A stretch of DNA of 64,000 bases from Telluria beijingensis (GCF_030770395.1 NZ_CP132480.1:5624946-5688945), one strand, 5' to 3'; positions 16,389 through 25,451 are shown, counted from the first letter of the stretch. Notes: generated by a model from the sequence alone, not told the origin. Numbers and translations: made by a program.

Positions 16389-17813
16389 GTGTCCTCTCAT
16401 GTCATCGCAATCTGCGTACTGGCGCTGATGTTCGTCGTCGCCACCGCCATGCCCATCAATATGGGCGTCATCGCCTTCGTCGGCGCCTTCCTCGTCGGCA
16501 CCCTGGTCGCCGGCATGGAGACCAAGACCATCATGTCCGGCTACCCGGCCGAACTGTTCCTGACCCTGGTCGGCATCACCTTCCTGTTCGCCCAGGCCCA
16601 GAACAACGGCACCATCGACTGGCTGGTGCGGCTCTCGGTGCGCGCCGTCGGCGGGCGCATCGCGGCCATCCCCTGGGTCATGTTCGCGATCACCGCCTTG
16701 CTTACCTCGGTGGGCGCGGTCAGCCCGGCGGCGGTGGCGATCATCGCTCCGATCGCGCTCGGCTTCGCCGCCAAGTACAAGATCAATCCGCTCATGATGG
16801 GTTTACTCGTGATCCACGGCGCCCAGGGCGGCGGCTTCTCGCCGATCAGCATCTATGGCGGCATCACCAACAAGGTCGTGATGGAAGCGGGGCTGCCGAT
16901 CTCGCCGCTGACCACCGCCTTCACCAGCCTGGGCGTCAACCTGGCGGTGTCGGTGTTGCTGTTCTTCGTGTTCGGTGGCGCCAAATTGATGCGCCAGCAG
17001 GTGCCGAAGGCCGAGCGCTCGGGCAGCGGCATGCCGATGACGCCCTTCGGCCCACCGGTGGCCGTCGCCGCGCAAGGCCCGCAGATCTACGGCGATGCCG
17101 AGAACGAAGCGGGCAGCGAAGAGCGCCTGACCAAGGAACGCTCCACGGCTGCCGTCGGCGCCGTGGGCGCCACCGGCGGTGGCAGCGCCGCCGGCCATGC
17201 GGCGGTCGACCTGCACGAAGGACCGACCTTCCACCAGATGTTCACCGTGGTCGGCCTGGTCGCGCTGGCCGTGCTGACCCTGCTGTACAAGCTCGATATC
17301 GGCTTCGTCGCCATCACCATCGGCCTCTTGATCTCGATCCTGTCGCCGCAGGTGCAGAAACGCGCCATCGGCCAGGTGTCGTGGCCCGAGATCATGCTGA
17401 TCGTGGGCGTGAGTACCTATGTCGGCGTGATGCAGAAAATGGGCACCATCACCTGGGTCGGCGACAGCGCCGCCAGCCTGGCCTCGCCCCTGACCGTGGC
17501 CTTGCTGCTGCTGTTCGTCGGCGCCATCGTCTCGGCCTTCGCCTCGTCGACCGCCGTGCTGGGCTCCCTGATCCCGCTGGCCGTGCCGTTCCTGGCGATG
17601 GGCAGCGGCGTCGATGCGATCGGTTTCATCGCCGCCATGGCGGTCGCCTCCACCATCGTCGACGTCAGCCCGTTCTCGACCAATGGCGCACTGGTGCTGG
17701 CCAGCGCCCAGGGCATCGACCGCGACGTCTTCCTGCGACAGCTGATGATCTATGGCGGTATCGTCACTCTGGTGGCGCCGGTCGTACTGTGGCTGCTGTT
17801 CGTGGTGATCTGA
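16389..17813 (+). CDS. matC: MatC-family malonate/dicarboxylate transporter
   Basis: 474 residues, inner-membrane carrier with the MatC N-terminal domain in the first half (NMGVIAFVGAFLVGTLVAGMETKTIMSGYP; HGAQGGGFSPISIYGGITNKVVMEAGLP). A GTG start with AAGGAG eight bases before it is used. A long hydrophilic, Gly/Ala-rich cytoplasmic loop lies at about residues 200-285 between the two membrane halves. Placed between mdcR and mdcA, it takes the role played by MdcLM or MadLM elsewhere and should import malonate. Confidence 0.85.
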   Translation: MSSHVIAICVLALMFVVATAMPINMGVIAFVGAFLVGTLVAGMETKTIMSGYPAELFLTLVGITFLFAQAQNNGTIDWLVRLSVRAVGGRIAAIPWVMFAITALLTSVGAVSPAAVAIIAPIALGFAAKYKINPLMMGLLVIHGAQGGGFSPISIYGGITNKVVMEAGLPISPLTTAFTSLGVNLAVSVLLFFVFGGAKLMRQQVPKAERSGSGMPMTPFGPPVAVAAQGPQIYGDAENEAGSEERLTKERSTAAVGAVGATGGGSAAGHAAVDLHEGPTFHQMFTVVGLVALAVLTLLYKLDIGFVAITIGLLISILSPQVQKRAIGQVSWPEIMLIVGVSTYVGVMQKMGTITWVGDSAASLASPLTVALLLLFVGAIVSAFASSTAVLGSLIPLAVPFLAMGSGVDAIGFIAAMAVASTIVDVSPFSTNGALVLASAQGIDRDVFLRQLMIYGGIVTLVAPVVLWLLFVVI

Positions 17814-17848
17814 TCGCCGGATAAATTTTTGCAACAACGGGAAATCAC

Positions 17849-19516
17849 ATGAATCACAGTGAAGGCCGCTGGACCAACCAGCAACGCAACCGCAGCGATC
17901 GCCTGGCACGGGTCCAGGCGGCGCTGGGCGGGGCGCTGGACGGCAAGATCGTCCAGGCCTCGCACATCGTCGACCTGCTCAATGCCGTGCTGGAGCCGGG
18001 CGACCGGGTCTGCCTGGAGGGGAACAACCAGAAGCAGGCCGACTTCCTGGGCAAGGCGCTGACAAAAGTCGACACCAGCCGGGTGCACGACCTGCACATG
18101 CTGCTGTCGGTGCTGTCGTTGCCCGAGCACCTGGATGTGTTCGACAAGGGCATCGCCTCGAAGCTGGATTTCTCGTTCTCGGGGCCGCAGGCAGGACGCC
18201 TGGCCAAGCTGGCGCAATCCGGCAAGCTCAATATCGGGGCGATCCACACGTACCTGGAACTGTTCGCGCGCTACTTCATCGACCTGACGCCGCGCGTATC
18301 GCTGGTGGCGGCCGAGATGGCCGACCGCGAGGGCAATCTGTACACCGGTCCCAATACCGAGGACACGCCTGCCATCGCCGAGGCCACGGCTTTCAAGAGC
18401 GGCATCGTGATCGCCCAGGTCAACCAGGTGGTCGACAAGCTGCCGCGGGTCGACATCCCGGGCGACTGGGTCGGCTATGTGGTGCAGTCGCCGACGCCGT
18501 ATTACATCGAGCCGCTGTTCACGCGCGATCCGGCGCAGATCTCCGAGATCCAGGTCTTGATGGCGATGATGGCGATCAAGGGCATCTATGCCGAGTACGA
18601 GATCGAGCGCCTGAACCACGGCATCGGCTTCGACACCGCGGCCATCGAACTGCTGTTGCCGACCTATGCGGCCGATCTTGGACTGAAAGGAAAGATCGCG
18701 CGCCACTGGGCGTTGAATCCCCATCCGGCCCTGATCCCGGCGATCGAGGCCGGCTTCGTCGAGTCGGTGCATTCCTTCGGCTCCGAGCTGGGCATGGAAA
18801 AATACATCGGCGCGCGGCCGGACGTGTTCTTCGTCGGACCGGACGGCTCGATGCGCAGCAACCGCGCCTTCTGCCAGGCGGCCGGCCACTATGCCTGCGA
18901 TATGTTCATCGGCTCGACCCTGCAGATCGACTTGCAGGGCAATTCGTCGACCGCGACCCTGGGCCGCATCGCCGGCTTCGGCGGCGCGCCGAACATGGGC
19001 GCCGATGCGCGCGGCCGGCGTCACCCGAGCAAGGCGTGGCTGAAGGCCGGCGAGCAGGCGCGCGCGGGCCGCAACGTGATCCCGCGCGGGCAGAAGCTGG
19101 TGGTGCAGATGGTCGAGACCTTCCGCGAGCACATGGCGCCGGCTTTTGTCGAAAGACTCGACGCCTGGCAGCTGGCCGAGCAGGCGAATATGGCGATCCC
19201 GCCGGTGATGATCTATGGCGACGACGTCACCCACATCCTGACCGAAGAAGGCATCGCCAACCTGCTGCTGTGCCGCTCGGACGAAGAGCGCGAGCAGGCG
19301 ATCCGCGGCGTGGCCGGCTATACGCCGGTCGGCATGGGCCGCGACAAGCGCATGGTCGAGAACCTGCGCGACCGCGGCGTCATCCAGCGCGCCGAAGACC
19401 TGGGCATCGATAAACGCATGGCGACCCGCGACCTGCTGGCCGCCAAGAACATGAAGGGCCTGGTGCGCGCATCCGGCGGGCTGTACGATCCGCCGAAACG
19501 CTTCAGGAACTGGTAA
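17849..19516 (+). CDS. mdcA: Malonate decarboxylase subunit alpha
   Basis: 555 residues, the usual length. MdcA is the acetyl-ACP:malonate ACP transferase: it swaps acetyl for malonyl on the prosthetic group of MdcC, releasing acetate. Family hallmarks include HIVDLLNAVLEPGDRVCLEGNNQKQADFLGKAL at the start and IDLQGNSSTATLGRIAGFGGAPNMGADARGRRHPS in the second half, typical of the CoA-transferase-like fold. First enzyme gene of the operon, 10 bp before mdcC. Confidence 0.95.
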   Translation: MNHSEGRWTNQQRNRSDRLARVQAALGGALDGKIVQASHIVDLLNAVLEPGDRVCLEGNNQKQADFLGKALTKVDTSRVHDLHMLLSVLSLPEHLDVFDKGIASKLDFSFSGPQAGRLAKLAQSGKLNIGAIHTYLELFARYFIDLTPRVSLVAAEMADREGNLYTGPNTEDTPAIAEATAFKSGIVIAQVNQVVDKLPRVDIPGDWVGYVVQSPTPYYIEPLFTRDPAQISEIQVLMAMMAIKGIYAEYEIERLNHGIGFDTAAIELLLPTYAADLGLKGKIARHWALNPHPALIPAIEAGFVESVHSFGSELGMEKYIGARPDVFFVGPDGSMRSNRAFCQAAGHYACDMFIGSTLQIDLQGNSSTATLGRIAGFGGAPNMGADARGRRHPSKAWLKAGEQARAGRNVIPRGQKLVVQMVETFREHMAPAFVERLDAWQLAEQANMAIPPVMIYGDDVTHILTEEGIANLLLCRSDEEREQAIRGVAGYTPVGMGRDKRMVENLRDRGVIQRAEDLGIDKRMATRDLLAAKNMKGLVRASGGLYDPPKRFRNW

Positions 19517-19526
19517 GGAAACGAGC

Positions 19527-19841
19527 ATGGAAACGTTGAAATACCGTTTCGAGCAGGGACAGCGATCGCTGAGCGGCATGCCGCAGCTGGTGGGCGTGGT
19601 CGGCTCGGGCAACCTCGAAGTGCTGGTCGAGCCGGCGCCATTGCAGGGCGCCTGCGAGATCGAGATACGTACCGCGGCGGTCGGCTTCGGCGCCACCTGG
19701 CAGGCCGTGATGGCCGATTTTCACGATCGCTGGAGCCTCGCCGACGCGCGCATCAGCATCAACGACATGGGCGCGACGCCGGCCGTGGTCAGCCTGCGGC
19801 TGGACCAGGCGGTGGAATCCCTGGTTGGAGGGACGCCATGA
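19527..19841 (+). CDS. mdcC: Malonate decarboxylase acyl carrier subunit delta
   Basis: 104 residues. The acyl carrier protein of the complex: a serine in VVGSGNLEVLVEP (Ser27) is the expected attachment site of the 2'-(5''-triphosphoribosyl)-3'-dephospho-CoA arm made by MdcB and MdcG. It ends in ISINDMGATPAVVSLRLDQAVE, as in the family. It overlaps mdcD by 4 bases (ATGA), so the two are translationally coupled. Confidence 0.94.
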   Translation: METLKYRFEQGQRSLSGMPQLVGVVGSGNLEVLVEPAPLQGACEIEIRTAAVGFGATWQAVMADFHDRWSLADARISINDMGATPAVVSLRLDQAVESLVGGTP

Positions 19842-20746
19842 GCAGCTACCAGGAATTGACGGCGCGCCAGCGCATCCCGGCCATCTTCGACGCCGGCAGT
19901 TTCGAGGAATTCCTGCCGCCGTCCGAGCGGGTGGCGAGCCCGCACCTGGCGCAACTGGACGCGCCGGTGTCGTTCGACGACGGCGTCGTCGTCGGGCGCG
20001 GCAAGCTCGATGGCAAGCTGGTGTTCGGCGCGGCGCAGGAAGGCGGTTTCATGGGCGGCGCGGTGGGCGAGGTTCACGGCGCCAAGCTGGTGGGCATGCT
20101 GCGCCGCGCGATCGACGAGAACGCGCATGCAGTGCTGCTGTTGCTGGAATCGGGCGGGGTGCGCCTGCACGAAGCCAATGCCGGCCTGATCGCCGTGTCC
20201 GAAGTGATGCGCGCCATGCTCGACGTGCGCGCCGCCGGCATCCCGGTGGTGGCGGTGGTGGGCGGCGCCAATGGCTGCTTCGGCGGGATGGGCATCGCGG
20301 CGCGCTGCGCCAATACCGTGATCATGTCGGAAGAAGGACGGCTGGCGATGTCCGGCCCCGAAGTGATCGAGACCGCCAACGGTGTCGAGGAATTCGATTC
20401 GCGTGACCGCGCGCTGGTGTGGCGCACCACGGGCGGCAAGCACCGCTACCTGCTGGGCGATTGCCAGGTGCTGGTGGCGGACGAGTCGGATGCGTTCCGC
20501 CAGGCCGCCATAGAAGCCATCGCCGGGCTGCATGGCGGCGAAGTGCGACTGACGCTCGACGGCTTGCTGGCCGAGCAGGCCATGCTGGCGCGGCGCCTGC
20601 AGGATGCCGAAGGCCTGGCCGAGCCGATGGAGGTATGGGGCAAGCTCGGCGTGCCGGAGCCGGCCAGGGTGCCGATGCTGGAAGCCGACGCCTTCCTGGA
20701 GATGGCGGCGTCGCATCGCGCCACGATCGAAAAAGGAGCACGATGA
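19838..20746 (+). CDS. mdcD: Malonate decarboxylase subunit beta
   Basis: 302 residues of the carboxyltransferase (crotonase-like) fold: FDDGVVVGRGKLDGKLVFGAAQEGGFMGGAVGEVHGAK, and the oxyanion-hole region VAVVGGANGCFGGMGIAA. With MdcE it decarboxylates malonyl-S-ACP to acetyl-S-ACP. It starts within mdcC and ends overlapping the mdcE start at ATGATG, so synthesis of the beta-gamma pair is tightly coupled. Confidence 0.95.
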   Translation: MSSYQELTARQRIPAIFDAGSFEEFLPPSERVASPHLAQLDAPVSFDDGVVVGRGKLDGKLVFGAAQEGGFMGGAVGEVHGAKLVGMLRRAIDENAHAVLLLLESGGVRLHEANAGLIAVSEVMRAMLDVRAAGIPVVAVVGGANGCFGGMGIAARCANTVIMSEEGRLAMSGPEVIETANGVEEFDSRDRALVWRTTGGKHRYLLGDCQVLVADESDAFRQAAIEAIAGLHGGEVRLTLDGLLAEQAMLARRLQDAEGLAEPMEVWGKLGVPEPARVPMLEADAFLEMAASHRATIEKGAR

Positions 20747-21462
20747 TGGATTGGCAGCTACTCGCAACCCGGCTTTTCCCCGGCGGTCACGACATCGTCG
20801 AGAACGACAACTTCCTGTCCGGGACCGCCCAGGTCGACGGCCGGCCGGTGACCGTGATCGGCACCACCGGCCACACGCCGATCGGGATCGAGATCGCGCT
20901 GGCCCAGGCGCAGGCGATTCTCGGGACGGTGCAGGAGCATCCGGGGCGTCCGATCCTGATCCTGGTCGACACGCAGGGCCAGCGCCTGCGTCACCGCGAC
21001 GAGATGTTGGGCATCAACAGCTATATGGCCCACCTGGGCAAGTGCGTCGACCTGGCGCGCCGTGAAGGGCATGCCGTGATCGGGCTGGTGTACGACCAGG
21101 CGCTATCGGGCGGTTTCATCACCAGCGGCCTGATCGCGAGCGCCTGCTATGCGCTGCCGCAATCGACCATCCGCGTGATGGGCCTGCCGGCGATGGCGCG
21201 CATTACCAAGGTGCCCGAGGAACGCCTGACCGAGCTGGCCCGGGACAATCCGGTGTTCGCGCCCGGCCCCGAGAACTACCTGCGCATGGGCGGCCTGCAC
21301 GGCATATGGGAAGACGATCTTGCCGGCCAACTGGTACAGGCGCTTGGGGAGGCCCGCGATGAAGACCGGCGCATGGCGCTGGGCCGCGAGCGCGGCGGAC
21401 GCCTGCTGGCGCAGCCGGTGGCCGAAGCGGTGAGGGCAGGCGGCCATGTTCGCGCGACATGA
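20743..21462 (+). CDS. mdcE: Malonate decarboxylase subunit gamma
   Basis: 239 residues from the first of two adjacent ATG codons (20743; 20746 is equally possible). Carboxyltransferase-like partner of MdcD, with GLVYDQALSGGFITSGLIASACYALPQSTIRVMGLPAMARIT carrying the family glycines. Together they form the decarboxylase active site. The last codons overlap mdcG by 17 bases. Confidence 0.93.
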   Translation: MMDWQLLATRLFPGGHDIVENDNFLSGTAQVDGRPVTVIGTTGHTPIGIEIALAQAQAILGTVQEHPGRPILILVDTQGQRLRHRDEMLGINSYMAHLGKCVDLARREGHAVIGLVYDQALSGGFITSGLIASACYALPQSTIRVMGLPAMARITKVPEERLTELARDNPVFAPGPENYLRMGGLHGIWEDDLAGQLVQALGEARDEDRRMALGRERGGRLLAQPVAEAVRAGGHVRAT

Positions 21463-22126
21463 CCTGGTCTGGCTGACGAGCCGCGGCTGGCAGCAGGTGC
21501 GCGCCAGCGCGCCGCCGGCGGCGCTGGCGGCGCTCGACCGCTGGCGCGACAACGGCTGGCCGGCGGTCGTGCGGCGCGCCGAGGCCGACCTGGCGCCGAA
21601 CGAGGTGGCGATCGGCTTTCCGCTGCCGCCACGACCCGAGGACGGCGGCAAGCTGAAGGTCGGCTGCCGGGTCGAGCTGTCCGACGTCAGGCGCCGCACG
21701 CGCGCCTTGCCGCTGGTCGCAGCCCTGGACGCGGTGCCGGAGCAGTGGCGCGACAGCCTGGCGCTGCTCGAAAGCCAGGCGGCCGAAGCGGGGGTCGGGC
21801 TGGCGACGTATGGCTCGGTGGCGCTGGCGGCGCTCACCGGCCAGTATTACCTGACCCCGCATTCCGACATCGACGTGCTGCTGCAGCCGACCAGCCGCCG
21901 GCAGCTGATGAAAGGGCTGGACCTGCTGGCCTGGCATGCGGGCATCCTGCCGCTCGATGGCGAAGTGGTGTTCCCGGACGGCCGCGCGGTGGCATGGAAG
22001 GAGTTGCGCGCGGCGTTCGCCGGCGCGCCCGGCACGCGCGTGCTGACCAAGGGGCTGCACCGGATTGCGCTGGTGCTGCCCGAAGAACTGATCGCGACCC
22101 TGGAGGAAGAGACGTGCCTGAATTGA
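21446..22126 (+). CDS. mdcG: Malonate decarboxylase holo-ACP synthase
   Basis: 226 residues, a nucleotidyltransferase-fold enzyme that transfers the phosphoribosyl-dephospho-CoA arm to MdcC. The nucleotidyltransferase core is visible as TYGSVALAALTGQYYLTPHSDIDVLLQP (about residues 113-140), with the two metal-binding Asp in DIDV. The N-terminus RHDLVWLTSRGW and KGLHRIALV near the end are family features. It overlaps mdcE by 17 bases and mdcB by 13. Confidence 0.93.
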   Translation: MFARHDLVWLTSRGWQQVRASAPPAALAALDRWRDNGWPAVVRRAEADLAPNEVAIGFPLPPRPEDGGKLKVGCRVELSDVRRRTRALPLVAALDAVPEQWRDSLALLESQAAEAGVGLATYGSVALAALTGQYYLTPHSDIDVLLQPTSRRQLMKGLDLLAWHAGILPLDGEVVFPDGRAVAWKELRAAFAGAPGTRVLTKGLHRIALVLPEELIATLEEETCLN

Positions 22127-23001
22127 TTGCCCTGCAAGCGACGCCAGTGGCGCGCCGGCCTGTCACGGCGGGCGAGCATGGTTTTGCCCAGCGCATTGCG
22201 CGCCTGGCCGTGCGCAGCCTGTACGCCGAACTGGTCTTGTATCCGAAGCCGGGCCTGGTTTCGCGCGTCGACAACGGCAGCCATGCCGACATGACGGCCG
22301 CAACCTTCTTGCGCAGCATGTTCGCGCTGCGCCGCTATTTTTTGCACATCACCCGGGCCGGCATCGACGACGCGCCATTCCACGTGCTCAAGAGGCTGGG
22401 CATCGAGGCCGAGGCGCGCATGCTGCACGCGACCGCCGGCATCAACACGCACCGCGGCGCCATCTTCTGCCTCGGCATGCTGTGCGCGGCGATCGGGCGC
22501 TGCCATGTGCGGGGTGTGCGCATGACGGCGGACGCGGTGCAGGCCATGCTGCTGCAATGCTGGGCCTCCGCACTTGGCGCGCACAGCATCGATGCCGGCG
22601 CCGGCTCGAATGGCGCCCGGGCGCGGCTGGCTTACGCCGCCAGCGGTGCGCGCGAGGAGGGCGCGCGCGGTTTTCCGTCGGTGTTCGACGTCGGCCTCCC
22701 GGCGCTGCGCCGTGCGCTGGCCGCAGGACGCGGCGTGCGCGAGGCCCGCATCGATGCGCTGTTCGCGCTGATGGCCCACATCAGCGACACCAACGTCTAC
22801 CACCGCGGCGGTCCTGAAGGAGCGCTGGCCGTGCGCCACCAGGCGCGCGCCTTCGTTGCGCGTGGCGGCACCGCTTGCCCGGACTGGGAGGCGCGGGCGC
22901 TGGCCTGCCACCGCGGTTTCGTCGCAAGCCGCCTGTCGCCGGGCGGCGCGGCCGACCTGTTGGGCGCGGCCTGCCTGCTGCAGGCCGTGACGGTCGCCTA
23001 G
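22114..23001 (+). CDS. mdcB: Triphosphoribosyl-dephospho-CoA synthase
   Basis: 295 residues from a GTG start at 22114 with GGAGGAAGA just before it; no ATG fits as well. The CitG/MdcB family is evident from YPKPGLVSRVDNGSHADM and GINTHRGAIFCLGMLCAA, the nucleotide-binding segments. It makes the prosthetic-group precursor from ATP and dephospho-CoA. MISDTNVYHRGG-like AHISDTNVYHRGG near residue 225 is also typical. It overlaps mdcG and ends one base before mdcH. Confidence 0.93.
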   Translation: MPELIALQATPVARRPVTAGEHGFAQRIARLAVRSLYAELVLYPKPGLVSRVDNGSHADMTAATFLRSMFALRRYFLHITRAGIDDAPFHVLKRLGIEAEARMLHATAGINTHRGAIFCLGMLCAAIGRCHVRGVRMTADAVQAMLLQCWASALGAHSIDAGAGSNGARARLAYAASGAREEGARGFPSVFDVGLPALRRALAAGRGVREARIDALFALMAHISDTNVYHRGGPEGALAVRHQARAFVARGGTACPDWEARALACHRGFVASRLSPGGAADLLGAACLLQAVTVA

Positions 23002-23002
23002 C

Positions 23003-23932
23003 ATGGCCGGCCGGCTCGCCATCCTGTGTCCAGGGCAGGGCGCCCAGCACGCCGGCATGTTCGACCTGGCGCGCCTCGATCCTGGCGCCAGCCGCTTGCT
23101 GGACGACTGGTTCGCCGATCCGGCGCTCGGGCCGCTGCTGCACGCGTCGGTCGAGGGCGAGGCGCGCTTCGCCAACCGCATCGCCCAGCCGTCGATCGTC
23201 GCCGCTTCGTTGGCGATGTGGACGGCGCTGCGCCCGTCGTTGCCCGAGCCGGCGCTGGTGGCCGGCTACAGCATCGGCGAATTGACGGCCTATGGGGTCG
23301 CGGGCGCACTCGATGCGGGCGCCGCGGTGAATCTGGCCGTCGAGCGCGCGCGCCTGATGGATGCCTGTCTTGAAGGCGGATCGGCGCAGGCGATGGTGGC
23401 GTTGTCCGGTATGCCCAACGGGACCGTGGAAGCCCTGCTGGCCCGTTTCGGGTTTTACGCCGCGATCGTGACCGGCGACGATGCGCTGGTGGCGGGCGGT
23501 CCCGCCGCGCGAGGAGAAGCGCTGGCCGAGGCGGCGCTGGCTGCTGGCGGTCGCGCGACCTTGCTGCCGGTTGCCGTCGCCTCGCACACGCCGCTGTTAC
23601 AGGGCGCCGTCGCGCCGTTCGCTGACTTGCTGGCGGGCCAGCGCTGGTCTGGTATGGCATTCCCGGTCCTGTCCGGCATCTCCGCCGAACCGGTTCACGA
23701 TGCAGGAAAGGCAAGACGCGATCTGCCACGCCAGATCGCCGAACCGATCCGCTGGAAGGAATGCATGGATGCCTGCGTCGAGAACGGCGTGACGGTTGCG
23801 CTCGAGCTCGGGCCGGGCGCCGCGCTGGCGCGCATGTTGCAATCGCGCCACCCTGGCATCGCTTGCCGCTCAGTGTCCGAGTTTCGTTCGCTTGATGGGA
23901 TCCACTCCTGGCTACAGAGGCAGCTCGATTAA
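23003..23932 (+). CDS. mdcH: Malonate decarboxylase subunit epsilon (malonyl transferase)
   Basis: 309 residues of the FabD-like acyltransferase fold. GQGAQ at 11-15 and the active-site serine in GYSIGE (Ser90; His is commoner than Tyr at the second position) are visible, and the catalytic His is in VASHTPLL. It charges the carrier protein with malonyl from malonyl-CoA to start the cycle. Last gene of the mdc operon; no clear terminator follows before the next promoter. Confidence 0.92.
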   Translation: MAGRLAILCPGQGAQHAGMFDLARLDPGASRLLDDWFADPALGPLLHASVEGEARFANRIAQPSIVAASLAMWTALRPSLPEPALVAGYSIGELTAYGVAGALDAGAAVNLAVERARLMDACLEGGSAQAMVALSGMPNGTVEALLARFGFYAAIVTGDDALVAGGPAARGEALAEAALAAGGRATLLPVAVASHTPLLQGAVAPFADLLAGQRWSGMAFPVLSGISAEPVHDAGKARRDLPRQIAEPIRWKECMDACVENGVTVALELGPGAALARMLQSRHPGIACRSVSEFRSLDGIHSWLQRQLD

Positions 23933-23969
23933 CATTCACCAAGCTGATGTCTGATATTGCTACTCAGAA

Positions 23970-23999
23970 TTGGAAGTTCCTTTGGGTCGCCTATATAAC
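23970..23999 (+). promoter_or_regulatory. Sigma-70-like promoter of the 42-residue gene
   Basis: TTGGAA (23970-23975) and TATATA (23992-23997, spacing 16) or TATAAC (23994-23999, spacing 18). It lies in an AT-rich stretch after mdcH and before the small gene. Confidence 0.5.
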
Positions 24000-24001
24000 G
24001 G

Positions 24002-24048
24002 TTGCATAGCAGTCGTAATCGTAGGCGTCGCCACTGTTGGCGATGCAA
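24002..24048 (+). promoter_or_regulatory. Leader hairpin before the 42-residue gene
   Basis: A perfect 6-bp stem TCGCCA/TGGCGA with loop CTGT (24028-24043) is nested inside TTGCAT (24002-24007) and ATGCAA (24043-24048). The structure ends two bases before the ribosome-binding site CAGGAG (24051-24056), so it could affect translation. Confidence 0.4.
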
Positions 24049-24062
24049 TCCAGGAGTCGAAC

Positions 24063-24191
24063 GTGAACAAGATCATCAATGCCCTCGTCGCTGCCGCCGG
24101 CAGCCGCGCCAAGTACGTCATGCGCAAGCAGGCCGAGGCTGCCAAGCCTTACCAGGTGGAGTACCGCTCGAACGCAGGCGGCTGGAACTGA
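24063..24191 (+). CDS. Stand-alone 42-residue protein of unknown function
   Basis: GTG start with CCAGGAG at six-base spacing. The protein begins NKIINALVAAAGSRAKYVMRK, is basic and partly amphipathic, and ends in QVEYRSNAGGWN. I do not recognise the family. Support for a real gene is contextual: a promoter-like sequence 70 bp upstream, a leader hairpin touching the ribosome-binding site, and a strong terminator 37 bp downstream, with no other gene in that unit. It lacks a clear signal peptide. It could also be a leader peptide or part of a small RNA. Confidence 0.55.
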   Translation: MNKIINALVAAAGSRAKYVMRKQAEAAKPYQVEYRSNAGGWN

Positions 24192-24228
24192 AGTCGCGCC
24201 GCTGCTGCAATAGCAGCGAAGAAGAACG

Positions 24229-24262
24229 AAGGCTGGAACCGTTTTGCGGTCCAGCCTTTTTT
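24229..24262 (+). terminator. Terminator of the small gene
   Basis: Stem AAGGCTGG + ACCG pairs with CGGT + CCAGCCTT (one bulged A), loop TTTTG, followed by TTTTTT. It is also 38 bp before the end of the convergent acyltransferase gene. Confidence 0.85.
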
Positions 24263-24299
24263 CATGGCTTGACCCATGGCGGCCGGGGCGGCACAGGTG

Positions 24300-25451
24300 C
24301 TATCCTGCGCGGAACGGGCTGCGTTCGTTCAGCTCATCCATGTAGTCGTCGATTCCTCCCGCCTCACGCTCCAGGAAGCGCTCCACCGCGTCCGAGAAGG
24401 ACGGATGCGCCAACCAGTGCGCCGACCAGGTCCTGGTCGGTAAAAAGCCGCGCGCCATCTTGTGTTCGCCCTGGGCGCCGCCTTCGAACGTCGATATGCC
24501 CTGTTCGATGCAGAACTCCAGCGGCTGGTAATACGCCGCCTCGAAGTGCAGGCAGGCCACGTGCTCCAGCGCCCCCCAGTAGCGGCCATACAGCGTGTCC
24601 CGGTCGTGGATCACGAGCGAGGCCGCGATCGCCCGGCCTTCCTTCTCCGCGATCACCAGCAGGATATTCTCCGGCATCGTTGCACCGATGCGCAGGAAGA
24701 AATCCAGGTTCAGATAGGGCGTCGAGTGGTGCTCGCGGTAGGTATTGCGGTAGCAGCGGTTGAACAGCACCCAGTTCTCGCGCGTGGCATCCTTGCCGCG
24801 CACCCGGCGCAGGGTGATGCCGGCGTCTAGCACCTTGCGCCGCTCGGCGCGGATGTTCTTGCGCTTCTTTTGCTCGAGCGTGGCCAGGAATTCATCGAAG
24901 CTGCGGTAGCCCTGGTTCAGCCAGTGGAACTGCACGCCGCTGCGCAGCAGGAAGCCGGCCTCGCGCAGCGACTGCGCCTCTTCTTCGGGCGGGAACAGCA
25001 CGTGGGTCGACGACACCTCGGTCGCCCGCTGGGTGGCGCACAGCACCTCGACCAGCGCCGCGCGCGCCCCGGCGTCGCGTGCCAGCAGCCGTGCGCCGGC
25101 CACCGGCGTGAACGGGATCGCCGACAGCAGCTTGGGATAATAATCGAGTCCATGGCGCTGATAGGCGTCGGCCCAGGCCCAGTCGAACACATATTCGCCA
25201 TACGAATGGTCTTTGACGTACAGCGGCAGGGCGGCCGCCAGTTTGTCTTCTTCATCGTACAGCAGCAGGAATTGCGGCTGCCACCCGGTCTCGGGCGAGG
25301 CGCTGCCTGACGCGTGCAGGGCGTGCAGGAAGGCATAGGACAGGAAGGGCGTCGGCGCCGGCTGGGCAAGAACCAATTCATCCCAGCTGGATTGGCCGAC
25401 TTCGGACAAATCTGAAACGATATGCGTGCGATAATTCAAAATTGCTTCCAT
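24300..25451 (-). CDS. FemAB/GNAT-like acyltransferase (PF04339-type)
   Basis: 383 residues starting at MEAILNYRTHIVSDL; the frame continues far upstream but there it only mirrors nadE. The family contains two GNAT-like halves. Recognisable parts are WDELVLAQPAPTPFLSYAFLHAL near residue 24, LEQKKRKNIRAERRKVLDAGI around 208 and FEGGAQGEHKMARGFLPTRTWSAHWL near the end. These cytoplasmic proteins are usually called peptidogalycan biosynthesis or GNAT acyltransferases; the substrate is not known. Divergent from nadE with a 69-bp gap. Confidence 0.82.
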   Translation of the reverse strand: MEAILNYRTHIVSDLSEVGQSSWDELVLAQPAPTPFLSYAFLHALHASGSASPETGWQPQFLLLYDEEDKLAAALPLYVKDHSYGEYVFDWAWADAYQRHGLDYYPKLLSAIPFTPVAGARLLARDAGARAALVEVLCATQRATEVSSTHVLFPPEEEAQSLREAGFLLRSGVQFHWLNQGYRSFDEFLATLEQKKRKNIRAERRKVLDAGITLRRVRGKDATRENWVLFNRCYRNTYREHHSTPYLNLDFFLRIGATMPENILLVIAEKEGRAIAASLVIHDRDTLYGRYWGALEHVACLHFEAAYYQPLEFCIEQGISTFEGGAQGEHKMARGFLPTRTWSAHWLAHPSFSDAVERFLEREAGGIDDYMDELNERSPFRAG

